From Corynebacterium cystitidis (GTDB taxonomy: Bacteria; Actinomycetota; Actinomycetes; Mycobacteriales; Mycobacteriaceae), in the NCBI RefSeq assembly GCF_900187295.1, contig NZ_LT906473.1, positions 806,001 to 870,000 of the forward strand: a stretch of DNA of 64,000 nucleotides. The letters run 5' to 3'. Both the position numbers and the translations under genes were made by a program. The notes beneath the pieces were generated by a model. The model made no database searches and was not told the origin of the DNA. It was given only the letters and a program-made list of their open reading frames with translations. This document shows, piece after piece, positions 36,214 to 45,675 of this stretch (positions within the stretch are counted from its first letter, which is position 1; each line of letters begins with the position of its first letter).

Positions 36214-37717
36214 AACGTATTCCGCCACCGTGGAAGGGGTGGTAGCACACCCAGTGATGGTAGAAGCCAACATCGGAAACGGGCTACCCGGCATGTTCAT
36301 TGTGGGGTTGGCAGGCGCGGCGGTTAAAGAGTCGCGAGACCGGATCCGCACGGCCGTAAGTAACGCGCGTCTACCGTGGCCAAAGACGAAAATCACCGTG
36401 TCGCTGTCGCCTGCGAATCTGCCCAAGGCGGGCTCCCACTTTGACCTACCGGTAGCCGTCGCGGTGCTCAGCACCTTTATTCCAGAACTCGTTCCTGTAC
36501 TGGAACGCACCCTTTTGGCCGGGGAGCTCGGCCTCGACGGGCGGCTGCGACCCGTCGACGGTGTGCTGCCCATGCTGCTCGCCGACGCACCCGTAGACTA
36601 TAAGATTATTCCGCGCGCCAATGCTGACGAAGCCGCACTTTTAGGTGATCGCTCCATCCTGGTTGCCGATGATCTTGCTGAGGTGTGGGGGTGGGCACAA
36701 AACCAGTGCGAGCTGGCCGCCGCTATAGATGTGGCGGGACCACGCCCCGCCGCACCCGCGTGCGCTGACTTCGCGGACATCGCGGGCCAAACTTCAGCGA
36801 AGTGGGCACTCGAAGTGGCTGCTGCTGGAGGTCACCACGTATTTATGACAGGCCCACCCGGCTCCGGAAAATCAATGTTGGCAGCACGCATGCCGTCGAT
36901 CCTGCCCCCGCTGAGCACGACACAGATGGTCGAGGCAACGGCCGTGCACTCGGTGGCAACAGAGACCGCCTCGGAAGTGATCACACACGCACCGTATGTA
37001 GCGCCGCACCCAGCCATCACAAAAGCTGCACTGATCGGCGGTGGTAGCGGGCGTCCCATGCCCGGCGCGGTCAGTCTTGCCCACCACGGCGTGTTATTCC
37101 TCGACGAGGTCAGTGAGATACCGGCAGCCGTGCTCGATGGGTTGCGGGTGCCACTCGAGGAAGGTTGTGTGCGCTTGTCGCGGGCACAAAGAGAGGTAGT
37201 ATTTCCCGCCCAATTTCAGCTGGTAATGGCCGCAAATCCATGCCGGTGTGGGGCGGCTGATTGGAAAGGGTGTACGTGTACGTCCCGCCAGCGCACCACC
37301 TATTTAAGCAATCTGTCAGGGCCGTTGCGTGATCGTGTCGACATTTCTGTGCAGACCAGCGGGGACACCGCGGTGCTCCACGCACATGGTTCCGAGCCAT
37401 CACGTGCGATCGCCGACCGAGTAGCTGCAGCTCATGAACGTAGCCGGGCTCGGTGGTCCACGGCAGGGCTAGGGGATATCAACAATGCAACGGTTTCGGG
37501 AGCCAGGCTGCGCCGGGACTTCCCAGCAACCGAGGCGGGGATGGCGATGTTGGGTGCCTACCTAGCTGCAGGTGATCTCACCCAGCGCGGAGTGGACAAG
37601 ACAATGAAGGTGGCGTGGACTTTGGCGGATCTGGACAACGCGACGCAACCCGATCTTGATCATGTCGCGCGAGCAGCAGAGCTCCGCGACGTTCCAGGCG
37701 GGCAGGTGGCAGCATGA
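36200..37717 (+). CDS. ComM/YifB family Mg-chelatase-like AAA ATPase
   Basis: A 505-residue YifB/ComM protein, a hexameric helicase that in transformable species drives branch migration during recombination. The N-terminal Lon-protease-like fold carries VEANIGNGLPGMFIVGLAGAAVKESRDR. The ATPase has GPPGSGKSMLAARMPSILPPL (Walker A), VLFLDEVSEIP (Walker B) and LVMAANPCRCGA (sensor). The length is typical. It overlaps yraN at its start and dprA at its end (ATGA), forming a tight operon. Confidence 0.93.
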   Translation: MALARTYSATVEGVVAHPVMVEANIGNGLPGMFIVGLAGAAVKESRDRIRTAVSNARLPWPKTKITVSLSPANLPKAGSHFDLPVAVAVLSTFIPELVPVLERTLLAGELGLDGRLRPVDGVLPMLLADAPVDYKIIPRANADEAALLGDRSILVADDLAEVWGWAQNQCELAAAIDVAGPRPAAPACADFADIAGQTSAKWALEVAAAGGHHVFMTGPPGSGKSMLAARMPSILPPLSTTQMVEATAVHSVATETASEVITHAPYVAPHPAITKAALIGGGSGRPMPGAVSLAHHGVLFLDEVSEIPAAVLDGLRVPLEEGCVRLSRAQREVVFPAQFQLVMAANPCRCGAADWKGCTCTSRQRTTYLSNLSGPLRDRVDISVQTSGDTAVLHAHGSEPSRAIADRVAAAHERSRARWSTAGLGDINNATVSGARLRRDFPATEAGMAMLGAYLAAGDLTQRGVDKTMKVAWTLADLDNATQPDLDHVARAAELRDVPGGQVAA

Positions 37718-38877
37718 CATCGCTTCTCACCTGGGCATACCTCAAAAGTGTGGTCGATGGGCCATCCCAGAACCTGCAAAGCCTGCTCCGCGCACAGCGC
37801 AGCCCAGAAGAAATCGTCGCCGGCATTAAAAACCGGGAAAGCTGGATCGGGCCCCTCTATGACGAAACTGCCACACGCTACCGCGCCAGCCCACACCAGA
37901 TGTTGGAGGAGGCAGACCGTGAAGGGTTTGAGCTTCTTACTCCGGACGATAACCGGTGGCCACGTGCAGAATTTACCACCGCGTTTCAGGCGGCTGCACA
38001 GGATGCAACGATTAATCAGAAAACATCGGTTGGCGAACTGACTCTACCGCACGGGTTGTGGGTGCGTGGTAACACCAACTTAGGGCAGTTGGCTGCTCGG
38101 TCAGTGGCCATCGTCGGCACGCGTACCATCACCGACTACGGCAAGGCCGTCACACGCGGAATCGCAGAAGACGTAGCGGCACACCAGTACACCATCATCT
38201 CCGGAGGGGCGCTAGGCGTGGATACGCAGGCGCACACCGTGGCACTAGAACGAGGCACGCCCACCGTAGTGGTGATGGCGGGTGGGCCTGGCTACGTCTA
38301 CCCGCGGCACAACACTGATTTGTTCGAGCGGATAGTGGAAGCAGGTGGGGCCTTGCTCACCGAATACTATCCCCGCAGTTCTGTGCAGAGGTACCGGTTT
38401 TTGGAACGTAACCGGCTGGTAGCAGCACTGTCACAGGGGACAGTAGTGACCCAAGCTGGGTACCGTTCGGGAGCATTGAATACGTTGACGCGGGCGCAGC
38501 AATTTGCCCGAGTGGCGATGGCAGTGCCGGGTCCGATCACTGACATCAGTTCCGCAGGGTGCAATGTGCGGATCCGTAACCATCAAGTTATTCCCATCGC
38601 CGATGTGCGAGAAGTGCATGCCAATATCGCAGCGGTAGGCACCGTTGATATGGATGAGCAGCTGGAACTGGAGTTTGAAGCTACCCCTGTCCAGCAACTT
38701 TCACGTAATGAGCTGCGTGTTTATGATGCCATGCCCGCGCCGGGTGGAACCCACCTGACCGCCGAGGAGATCGCGGCGAAGAGTAATCTGCCGGTCGCCC
38801 TCACAGTGCATTTGCTGGTGGATCTGGCTAAGCGTGGCCTTGTAATCCGGGAAGGCAGTCTCTGGCAACGGGTATAG
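37714..38877 (+). CDS. dprA: DNA-processing protein DprA
   Basis: A 387-residue DprA, which loads RecA on incoming single-stranded DNA in natural transformation; in species without known competence it is kept for unknown reasons. The Rossmann core includes SVAIVGTRTITDYGKAVTRG, IISGGALGVDTQAHTVAL, VMAGGPGYVYPRHN and the RNRLVAALSQGTVVTQAG block. A C-terminal winged-helix segment is present from about residue 325. ATG 37714 overlaps the preceding stop. No competence pilus genes lie in this window. Confidence 0.93.
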   Translation: MTSLLTWAYLKSVVDGPSQNLQSLLRAQRSPEEIVAGIKNRESWIGPLYDETATRYRASPHQMLEEADREGFELLTPDDNRWPRAEFTTAFQAAAQDATINQKTSVGELTLPHGLWVRGNTNLGQLAARSVAIVGTRTITDYGKAVTRGIAEDVAAHQYTIISGGALGVDTQAHTVALERGTPTVVVMAGGPGYVYPRHNTDLFERIVEAGGALLTEYYPRSSVQRYRFLERNRLVAALSQGTVVTQAGYRSGALNTLTRAQQFARVAMAVPGPITDISSAGCNVRIRNHQVIPIADVREVHANIAAVGTVDMDEQLELEFEATPVQQLSRNELRVYDAMPAPGGTHLTAEEIAAKSNLPVALTVHLLVDLAKRGLVIREGSLWQRV

Positions 38878-38886
38878 TAATGAAAC

Positions 38887-39792
38887 GTGAGTGACAGGAG
38901 TGAAATTACCCAAGTCGGCGAAGCCATCGAAGACTTCGCCGACTACCTACGCTTCGTCCAGAGCCGTTCCGAGGCCACCGTACGCGCCTACCGCTCAGAC
39001 CTTGCAACACTGACTGAGTATGCGCCGACCTTCCGATCATTGTCGTTGACTACGCTTCGTTCATGGCTTGCCGACGCCGTGCACCAAGGCTTAGCACGCA
39101 CTACGCTTGCCCGCCGCACCGCAGCAGCCCGGTCATTTTCCACCTGGGCGTACAACCACGGACACATAAACTCTGATGTTGCGGCACGACTTGCCACCCC
39201 GAAAATCAACCGACACCTACCCACAGTAGTTAACGCGGAACGTGCTAAAGACATTGTCCAGGCCCCCGACGTCTTAGCCCCCGACCAGGCGGGCCCAGAA
39301 CAGTTGCGCGACCAGGCGATGCTAGAAACGCTGTACGCCACCGGCATGCGAGTGGCAGAACTCGTCGGACTTGATATCGACGATATCGACCTCAAACGCC
39401 AGCAAGCCCGCGTGACAGGTAAGGGCAACAAACAACGCGTAGTTCCCTTCGGTACACAGGCCACATCAGCACTTCGCGCCTGGATCGAGGGTGCCCGCGA
39501 CGACCTGGCCTCGGACACCGACGCGCTTTTCGTCGGGGTTCGTGGTGGGCGCATTAATCAACGTCAAGTCCGCCGCATCGTCGAGCGCGCTGGACAACGA
39601 GCAGGTGTGAGCGAACTCACCCCGCACGAACTGCGTCACTCCGCCGCTACCCATTTACTTGAAGGTGGGGCCGATCTGCGCGTGGTCCAGGAGTTGCTCG
39701 GCCATTCATCCTTACAGACCACCCAAATTTACACCCACGTTTCGGCGCAGCGGCTTAAAGAGGTCTACGCGCGGGCGCATCCACGGGCTTAA
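38887..39792 (+). CDS. xerC: tyrosine recombinase XerC
   Basis: A 301-residue tyrosine recombinase, likely XerC, which with XerD resolves chromosome dimers at dif. The N-terminal SAM-like domain is followed by the catalytic domain with Arg in YATGMRVAELVGLD, Lys in GKGNKQRVVPFG, HELRHSAATHL, LGHSSLQTTQIYTH with the nucleophile Tyr, all intact. GTG 38887 lies 8 nt after TATAGT (38873-38878), no ribosome site. Position next to the M23 gene and rpsB matches the mycobacterial xerC locus. No dif site was recognised here. Its 3' end overlaps the M23 gene by 38 bp. Confidence 0.93.
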   Translation: MSDRSEITQVGEAIEDFADYLRFVQSRSEATVRAYRSDLATLTEYAPTFRSLSLTTLRSWLADAVHQGLARTTLARRTAAARSFSTWAYNHGHINSDVAARLATPKINRHLPTVVNAERAKDIVQAPDVLAPDQAGPEQLRDQAMLETLYATGMRVAELVGLDIDDIDLKRQQARVTGKGNKQRVVPFGTQATSALRAWIEGARDDLASDTDALFVGVRGGRINQRQVRRIVERAGQRAGVSELTPHELRHSAATHLLEGGADLRVVQELLGHSSLQTTQIYTHVSAQRLKEVYARAHPRA

Positions 39793-40261
39793 GGCGAATC
39801 ACTGGTTCGTCGAGAAGTGACAACGGATTGATATACGTATCTCGCGCGATCAACGCACCCCAATGCAAACCAGGGTAACCATCGGTTGCGTGACCCAGCC
39901 GCCCAATCACATCACCTGCGGATACCGGCTCGCCCTCGTCGAGAAGTGAATGCACAGGCTGATAGGTCGTGCGTATCCCATCTGCGTGGTCGATGGAAAT
40001 TACCGGCGTGCCAGCGACCACCCCACGAAAAGCGACGATGCCATCCTCAGCTGCGAGGACGTCGGCGCCGACGGCAAGCTCGAGGTCGACCCCACGGTGG
40101 CCGGGAAGCCAATTTTTCTCTGGGATGTCGGCGCCGCGCAACACCCTGCCGGCCGACGTTTCGCCTGTGGTGGGATCGATATAAGCCCAGGCGAGGGGAG
40201 AAGACAAAAGGACAGTGGCAATCAGCAGCAGTGCGCTGAGCGAAAAGCGAATGTGGTTCAT
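39755..40261 (-). CDS. secreted M23/LytM-domain peptidase
   Basis: A 168-residue exported protein with a signal peptide (SALLLIATVLLSSPLAWA) and an M23 domain. The first zinc motif HRGVD is present, as is the TYQPVHSLLDEGEPVSAGDVIGRLG block and the last motif in the form GLHWG. The histidine that precedes the zinc ligand in classical HxH is Gly here. Such enzymes cut peptidoglycan peptides or act as activators of amidases; the HxH change leaves activity uncertain. The start is ATG 40261; longer frames extend into the rpsB promoter region. It converges with xerC. Confidence 0.88.
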   Translation of the reverse strand: MNHIRFSLSALLLIATVLLSSPLAWAYIDPTTGETSAGRVLRGADIPEKNWLPGHRGVDLELAVGADVLAAEDGIVAFRGVVAGTPVISIDHADGIRTTYQPVHSLLDEGEPVSAGDVIGRLGHATDGYPGLHWGALIARDTYINPLSLLDEPVIRLKPVDAPARRPL

Positions 40262-40588
40262 AGCTGTATCGTCGCAAAACCGAAGCAACGTCGCAGGCAG
40301 GTACCCGATAATCTGTGGATGAAATAAGCCCTGTGGATAACGGTGCCTTTTCGTTTGGCCGAAAGTGTGCCAAGGGTCTACACTAGGCAACAGCAGTGTG
40401 TCTACAGCCTTTCGGGGCTACTCGGCCCGCTGACTACGCGCGACGATTCACCGTGGTTATCACGGCGCTATCTTCGACAACGGTCCCAGCTGAGCTGGGT
40501 GTTGAAGTGGCTCGTCGCTAGGGCGCAGGATAAAAACCTGTGCATTGACATGTAACCGAACTGATTTTACTCCGAAGGAGAGCTTCCC
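40262..40588 (+). other. rpsB upstream region (327 bp)
   Basis: No gene is seen. It holds the leader of the M23 gene on the minus strand, two DnaA-box-like sequences in direct orientation (TGTGGATGA 40314-40322, TGTGGATAA 40332-40340), and a good rpsB promoter, TTGGCC (40355-40360) with TACACT (40379-40384), spacer 18. This gives an untranslated rpsB leader of about 198 nt, long enough for S2-type autoregulation, though no structure was assigned. Confidence 0.55.
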
Positions 40589-41461
40589 ATGGCAGTTGTA
40601 ACCATGCGCGAACTCCTCGACGCTGGTGTGCACTTTGGCCACCAGACCCGTCGCTGGAACCCGAAGATGCGTCGCTTCATCTTCACTGACCGTAACGGCA
40701 TCTACATCATTGACCTGCAGCAGACGCTGACCTACATCGACGAGGCTTACGAATTCGTCAAGGAAACCGTCGCACACGGTGGCACCATCTTGTTCGTCGG
40801 AACTAAGAAGCAGGCTCAGGAAGCAGTACAGGAAGAGGCAGACCGCGTTGGTATGCCATACGTCAACCACCGCTGGCTCGGCGGCATGCTGACCAACTTC
40901 CAAACCGTGTCCAAGCGTCTGCGCCGCATGAAGGAACTGCAGGCAATGGACGCAGCCGAAGACGGCTACGCAGGTCGCGGCAAGAAGGAAGTCCTGATGC
41001 TGAACCGCGAGCGCACCAAGCTGGAGCGCGTCCTGGGCGGTATCTCCGACATGACCAAGGTGCCTTCCGCCCTGTGGATCGTGGACACCAACAAAGAACA
41101 CATCGCAGTCGCAGAGGCTGAAAAGCTGCGTATCCCAGTTGTCGCAATCCTGGATACCAACTGTGACCCAGACGTGGTGAACTTCCCAATCCCGGGCAAC
41201 GACGACGCAATTCGGTCCGTCAAGGTTCTCACCCACGTCATCGGTGAGGCGGTTATCGCTGGTAAGCAGGCGCGCGAAGAGCGCCAGCTAGCGGCTGCTC
41301 GTGAGCAGGCTGGCGACACCGATGAGAAAGCAGCCAACGACGCATCTGCTGCAGCAGAGGCTTCCGAGAACTCTGAGGCAGCCGAGACTGCCGAGGCGCC
41401 AGCCCAGGTAGAAGAGACCAAGGCTGAAGAGTCGAAGGCTGAGGAAAAGACCGAGGCTTAA
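40589..41461 (+). CDS. rpsB: 30S ribosomal protein S2 with acidic tail
   Basis: A 290-residue S2. The core is standard: [67 protein letters not shown] region and [18 protein letters not shown]. After about residue 235 there is a 55-residue Ala/Glu/Lys tail ([20 protein letters not shown]), similar in composition to the S16 tail in this window. ATG 40589 has GAAGGAG upstream. It is followed by tsf, the common bacterial pair, with 187 bp between that carry a separate promoter-like sequence. Confidence 0.96.
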   Translation: MAVVTMRELLDAGVHFGHQTRRWNPKMRRFIFTDRNGIYIIDLQQTLTYIDEAYEFVKETVAHGGTILFVGTKKQAQEAVQEEADRVGMPYVNHRWLGGMLTNFQTVSKRLRRMKELQAMDAAEDGYAGRGKKEVLMLNRERTKLERVLGGISDMTKVPSALWIVDTNKEHIAVAEAEKLRIPVVAILDTNCDPDVVNFPIPGNDDAIRSVKVLTHVIGEAVIAGKQAREERQLAAAREQAGDTDEKAANDASAAAEASENSEAAETAEAPAQVEETKAEESKAEEKTEA

Positions 41462-41558
41462 CACCGCGCTTTCAGTAACGATTATCACCCCTCGTGCCCT
41501 GCGCCACGTCCGATCACAATCAGGGCGCACGTCAGGTTCACCGGGGGTGTAGTCGTTT

Positions 41559-41590
41559 TTGACATGCCAGTGCACTGGCAGTCGACTAGT
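41559..41590 (+). promoter_or_regulatory. candidate tsf promoter with 16-bp palindrome
   Basis: A consensus TTGACA (41559-41564) is followed at once by the perfect palindrome TGCCAGTGCACTGGCA (41565-41580). The best -10-like hexamers (TAGTCT at 41587-41592) would give an unusually long spacer of 22 nt. The palindrome may be an operator or an RNA hairpin. Confidence 0.45.
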
Positions 41591-41648
41591 CTTTTTACAA
41601 GATCAACAACTGATACTGATCACGATTTAACGAGGAGGATCGCCCACT

Positions 41649-42476
41649 ATGGCGAACTACACCGCTGCTGATGTTAAGAAGCTCCGCGAGATGACCGGCT
41701 CCGGCATGATGGACTGCAAGAAGGCTCTGGAAGAATCCGGTGGCGACTTCGACAAGGCTGTCGAAATCTTGCGCGTCCAAGGTGCAAAAGACGTGGGTAA
41801 GCGCGCAGAGCGCAACGCTCTCGAAGGTCTGATCGCAGTCTCCGGTAACACCATGATCGAGGTGAATGCCGAGACTGACTTCGTGGCTAAAAACCAGGAG
41901 TTCAAGGATGTCGCAGGCAAGATCGCTGATGCCGCCGCAGCAGTGAAGGCAAACTCTCAAGAGGAGCTCGCAAACGCTGACGTCGACGGCAAGACCGCAC
42001 ACGACGTCCTGCAGGAACTGTCCGCAAAGATTGGCGAGAAGCTGGAGCTGCGTCGCGCAGTCACCGTCGAAGGCGACAAGACCCACAAGTACCTACACCA
42101 GCGCTCTGCTGATCTGCCCCCAGCTGTTGGTGTTTTGGTTGCCTACACCGGCGAGGGCGAGAAGGCTGATGAGGCCGCTCACCAGGTCGCTTTGCAGATC
42201 GCGGCCATGAAAGCCCGCTACCTCACCCGTGACCAGGTTCCTGCCGACGTTGTGGAGAAAGAGCGCGCTGTTCAGGAAGAGATCACCCGCAACGAGGGCA
42301 AACCGGAAGCCGCGATCGACAAGATCGTCGAGGGTCGCGTTGGCGCATTCTTCAAGGACATCGTCCTGCTGGAGCAGCCTGCACTGGCTGACTCCAAGAA
42401 GACCACCAAGCAGTTCTGCGAAGAAAACGGTGTGGAAATCACTGACTTCGCTCGCTTCGAGGTTGGTCAGCAGTAA
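41649..42476 (+). CDS. tsf: elongation factor Ts
   Basis: A 275-residue EF-Ts, the nucleotide exchange factor of EF-Tu. The N-terminal [18 protein letters not shown] block and the second signature [12 protein letters not shown] are present. The core continues with [13 protein letters not shown], the LYLHQR-like [22 protein letters not shown] segment and the C-terminal [32 protein letters not shown] 41649 has GAGGAGG upstream. A terminator follows. Confidence 0.97.
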   Translation: MANYTAADVKKLREMTGSGMMDCKKALEESGGDFDKAVEILRVQGAKDVGKRAERNALEGLIAVSGNTMIEVNAETDFVAKNQEFKDVAGKIADAAAAVKANSQEELANADVDGKTAHDVLQELSAKIGEKLELRRAVTVEGDKTHKYLHQRSADLPPAVGVLVAYTGEGEKADEAAHQVALQIAAMKARYLTRDQVPADVVEKERAVQEEITRNEGKPEAAIDKIVEGRVGAFFKDIVLLEQPALADSKKTTKQFCEENGVEITDFARFEVGQQ

Positions 42477-42494
42477 ATCGCTGTAACTCTTAAG

Positions 42495-42535
42495 CCCCCG
42501 GCAGCTTTTCTTTAGAAGGCTTTCCCGGGGGTTTT
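42495..42535 (+). terminator. rho-independent terminator after tsf
   Basis: CCCCCGG (42495-42501) pairs with CCGGGGG (42525-42531), with further inner pairing, and is followed by TTTT. Confidence 0.8.
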
Positions 42536-42758
42536 GGTGTCAAAAGCAACGCAAAGCGTGATCATTCGGTTTGAAACAAATCTAGCAAGAGTGGCAGCTC
42601 GAGATTGTTGTGTGGAGATCGAATTTGCTTCAGGTCGGCTCGGAGACCAGTTAGTTCGTCTCCTCCGAAGCTCCCAGTGGCTAGGCGAGTGGGTCTGTGC
42701 GTGGTGAGCAGGTAGTATGGGAGCAGTTTTACACACCACCTTTAAGGAGCCTACAGCA

Positions 42759-43487
42759 GTGTCTGCCCCGGAATCCCCACAACGTCAAGGTTATAAGCGC
42801 GTGATGCTCAAGTTAGGTGGTGAGATGTTCGGTGGCGGTGAAGTCGGTATCGATCCTGACGTTGTTGAAAACGTTGCCACACAAATCGCCGAGGTTGCAT
42901 CCACTGGCGCTGAGATCGCTGTTGTCATCGGTGGCGGTAACTTCTTCCGCGGAGCTGAGCTGCAGCAGCGTGGCATGGACCGCGCGCGCTCCGACTATAT
43001 GGGTATGCTCGGCACGGTGATGAACTGCCTGGCACTCCAGGACTTCTTGCAGCAGCGGGGCATCGACACTCGTGTGCAGACCGCCATTAACATGGCCCAG
43101 ATTGCAGAGCCTTACCTACCGTTGCGTGCAGCACGCCACCTTGAGAAAGGTCGCGTAGTCATCTTCGGTGCGGGTATGGGTATGCCGTACTTCTCTACGG
43201 ATACCACCGCCGCACAGCGCGCCTTAGAAATCGGTTGCGAGGTGCTGCTCATGGCGAAAGCAGTCGACGGCGTCTACTCCGATGACCCCCGTACCAACCC
43301 AAACGCGGAATTGTTCACGGAGATCAGCCCTCGCGAGGTCATCGAAAAGGGCCTGAAGGTTGCAGATGCCACCGCGTTCTCACTGTGTATGGACAACAAC
43401 ATGCCCATACTCGTGTTTAATCTGTTGGAGCACGGCAACATCAAGCGTGCAATCGCAGGCGAGCAGATCGGCACGCTCGTCGCCTAG
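42759..43487 (+). CDS. pyrH: UMP kinase
   Basis: A 242-residue bacterial UMP kinase, making UDP from UMP and ATP. Conserved are [36 protein letters not shown]-like [39 protein letters not shown] and [16 protein letters not shown] 42759 is chosen because AAGGAG (42744-42749) lies 9 nt upstream; the longer frame to 42717 has no such site. It begins a pyrH-frr-cdsA group. Confidence 0.95.
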   Translation: MSAPESPQRQGYKRVMLKLGGEMFGGGEVGIDPDVVENVATQIAEVASTGAEIAVVIGGGNFFRGAELQQRGMDRARSDYMGMLGTVMNCLALQDFLQQRGIDTRVQTAINMAQIAEPYLPLRAARHLEKGRVVIFGAGMGMPYFSTDTTAAQRALEIGCEVLLMAKAVDGVYSDDPRTNPNAELFTEISPREVIEKGLKVADATAFSLCMDNNMPILVFNLLEHGNIKRAIAGEQIGTLVA

Positions 43488-43585
43488 CCCAGCGTATGCA
43501 GGGTATGAGGTCGGGTAGAGTGGTGGGGTAACACCCGCTGCTAAGATTAGAAGCTGGACTAAATCTGAGACCTAAAGGAACCACT

Positions 43586-44143
43586 ATGATTGATGACATC
43601 CTGTTGGACGCCGAAGAACGCATGGGAAACTCCGTTGAGCACACGCGTGAGGAACTGGTAACGATTCGTACCGGCCGTGCAAACCCAGCGATGTTCAATG
43701 GTGTGGTGGCTGACTTTTACGGCGCCCCAACGCCGATTAACCAGATGGCAACGATCTCGGTACCTGAACCGCGCATGCTCCTTATCAAGCCGTACGACAT
43801 GTCCACAATGGGCGATATTGAAGACGCGATCCGCAATTCTGATCTTGGAGTCAACCCGACCAATGATGGCCAGGTGTTGCGTGTGACCATCCCGCAACTG
43901 ACCGAAGAGCGTCGTCGCGACATGGTGAAACTAGCAAAGTCGAAGGGTGAAGACGGTAAGATCGCAGTCCGGAATATTCGTCGTAATGGTATGGACGGGC
44001 TAAAGAAGATTCAGAAAGACGGCGATGCTGGTGAGGACGAAGTAACCGCGGCGGAAAAGGAGCTTGACGGTATCACCGCCAAGTATGTCAAGCAGATCGA
44101 TGACTTGGTGGAAAACAAGGAAGCAGAGTTGATGGAGATCTAA
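43586..44143 (+). CDS. frr: ribosome recycling factor
   Basis: A 185-residue RRF, which with EF-G splits post-termination ribosomes. The family blocks [53 protein letters not shown] and [21 protein letters not shown] (with small differences) are present, and the length is exact. AAAGGAA lies upstream of ATG 43586. cdsA starts 6 nt after its stop. Confidence 0.97.
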   Translation: MIDDILLDAEERMGNSVEHTREELVTIRTGRANPAMFNGVVADFYGAPTPINQMATISVPEPRMLLIKPYDMSTMGDIEDAIRNSDLGVNPTNDGQVLRVTIPQLTEERRRDMVKLAKSKGEDGKIAVRNIRRNGMDGLKKIQKDGDAGEDEVTAAEKELDGITAKYVKQIDDLVENKEAELMEI

Positions 44144-44149
44144 AGCCCT

Positions 44150-45097
44150 TTGAGTAGCGACCTCACGAATTTGATTAAGAAACAAGAACAGGCGCGGCGC
44201 CGAAAACGGGACCGTGCGCGACAACATCTTGAGGAGAAACTTCACCTCGAGATGCCCAAGCCGAAAAACTCGGCTGGCCGAGACCTACGGCAAGCAATCG
44301 CCGTGGGCGCTCTCCTTGGCGTTATCGTCATCATTGCCCTGATTGCCGGCCCGGTGGGGTGGTACCCGTTGGTGGCCGTTGCAGTTGGCGTTGCCATGTA
44401 CGAAGTGTTGACCCGTCTGCGTGAAGTAGGCTACGTGTTGCCCCGCACAATCATGATCATTTTGGGGCAAGTGATGATCTGGGCGACGTGGCCCTTTGAT
44501 GCAGCCGGTCTGCTCTTCGCCTTCACCATGAGTGTATTACTGCTCATGTTTGGGCGCTTATTCCACCATGGGCGTACGACACCCCCAAAGAATTATTTGC
44601 GTGATACCGCGGTATGCATCTTTGTGTTGGTTTGGATCCCATTGTTTGGCGCGTTCGCCGCTATGCTTTCCAAACTGGAAAGGTGGGAGGTGTCGGGCCC
44701 GCTATTCATTCTCACGTTTATGCTGTGTGTTGTCGCGTCCGATATCGGAGGTTACGTCGCCGGCGTAATGTTTGGATCCCACCCCATGGCTCCAGCGGTA
44801 AGCCCGAAGAAATCGTGGGAAGGCTTCGTTGGATCCGTGGTCTTCGGGATGGTCACCGGGGTGTTATGCGTAATCTTTCTCTTACACGCATCCTGGTGGA
44901 TTGGTTTGGTCCTCGGTTTCGCACTCGTCGTGTGCGCCACGATGGGTGACTTAGTCGAAAGCCAATTCAAACGTGAGCTGGGCATTAAAGATATGTCGAA
45001 GATCCTGCCAGGCCACGGCGGTCTCATGGACCGTCTCGATGGGATGCTTCCTGCCGCCGCAGCAACCTGGCTGGTGTTGAGCGTAATCGCAATTTAG
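44150..45097 (+). CDS. cdsA: phosphatidate cytidylyltransferase
   Basis: A 315-residue CDP-diacylglycerol synthase, making the precursor of phosphatidylinositol, phosphatidylglycerol and cardiolipin. A charged N-terminal region of about 45 residues precedes about seven or eight membrane helices. The signature runs through SPKKSWEGFVGS and GDLVESQFKRELGIKDMS to PGHGGLMDRLDG. TTG 44150 is taken as start, 6 nt after frr, with GGAGATC upstream; the start is less certain than the frame. It converges with the LapA-like gene, overlapping its end by 4 bp. Confidence 0.94.
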   Translation: MSSDLTNLIKKQEQARRRKRDRARQHLEEKLHLEMPKPKNSAGRDLRQAIAVGALLGVIVIIALIAGPVGWYPLVAVAVGVAMYEVLTRLREVGYVLPRTIMIILGQVMIWATWPFDAAGLLFAFTMSVLLLMFGRLFHHGRTTPPKNYLRDTAVCIFVLVWIPLFGAFAAMLSKLERWEVSGPLFILTFMLCVVASDIGGYVAGVMFGSHPMAPAVSPKKSWEGFVGSVVFGMVTGVLCVIFLLHASWWIGLVLGFALVVCATMGDLVESQFKRELGIKDMSKILPGHGGLMDRLDGMLPAAAATWLVLSVIAI

Positions 45098-45543
45098 CGG
45101 CTGGCTTTCTTCACTTGGCGGCGCAGCTCAATAATGCGCCAGCCACCCACCAGGGCCATGATCAAAGCGCCAGTGATCGCGGAGAGCAGATAGGCGATTG
45201 CGGCAGGGAAGTGGACAGTCCACTGCAAGAAGGTAATTTCTACTTCTTGCTGATTCTGCAGAATGAACACGATAAGCACGATAAGCAGAAACGCGCCAAT
45301 AATTAGCGCAGCCCATGTGCCTCCGGCGAAGGACCCCTTCACCTTTGTCTGCTCCTTGGTTTCTTCTCTGGTTACTTCTCGACGAGGCTCGTAGTCAGGC
45401 TCCTGCCGCGGTTGTTCGCGCGTGGAGTTCGACTCTTCAGTGATGTAGACTGATTCGTCGCGCGTAGCTGGTGGCTGACTTGTGGCATCAAACTGGTCCG
45501 GATAAGCGCCCGGCTGGTTTACAGGGTTATGTTCGTGTGTCAT
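45094..45543 (-). CDS. LapA-domain (DUF1049) membrane protein
   Basis: A 149-residue protein. The N-terminal 70 residues are hydrophilic and disordered-looking (Gln/Pro/Glu-rich). Two membrane helices follow (TWAALIIGAFLLIVLIVFIL and AIAYLLSAITGALIMALVGG) flanking NQQEVEITFLQW, which is the LapA/DUF1049 signature, and a basic end RRQVKKASR. In other bacteria LapA proteins act with LapB in envelope lipid control; the corynebacterial role is unknown. ATG 45543 is chosen; the frame extending to 45702 overlaps the rlmN start. Confidence 0.85.
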   Translation of the reverse strand: MTHEHNPVNQPGAYPDQFDATSQPPATRDESVYITEESNSTREQPRQEPDYEPRREVTREETKEQTKVKGSFAGGTWAALIIGAFLLIVLIVFILQNQQEVEITFLQWTVHFPAAIAYLLSAITGALIMALVGGWRIIELRRQVKKASR

Positions 45544-45675
45544 GCCCCAAGTGTAAACCCGGCGGTGTGATGGTGGCAGTTCACCCGTCGTTTTGTTCGA
45601 TTTACGATGTGCCACTGGATCAATACTAAGCTTGCTACCTGCATAGACCCAGACAACGTTGACGGAGCACACCTG

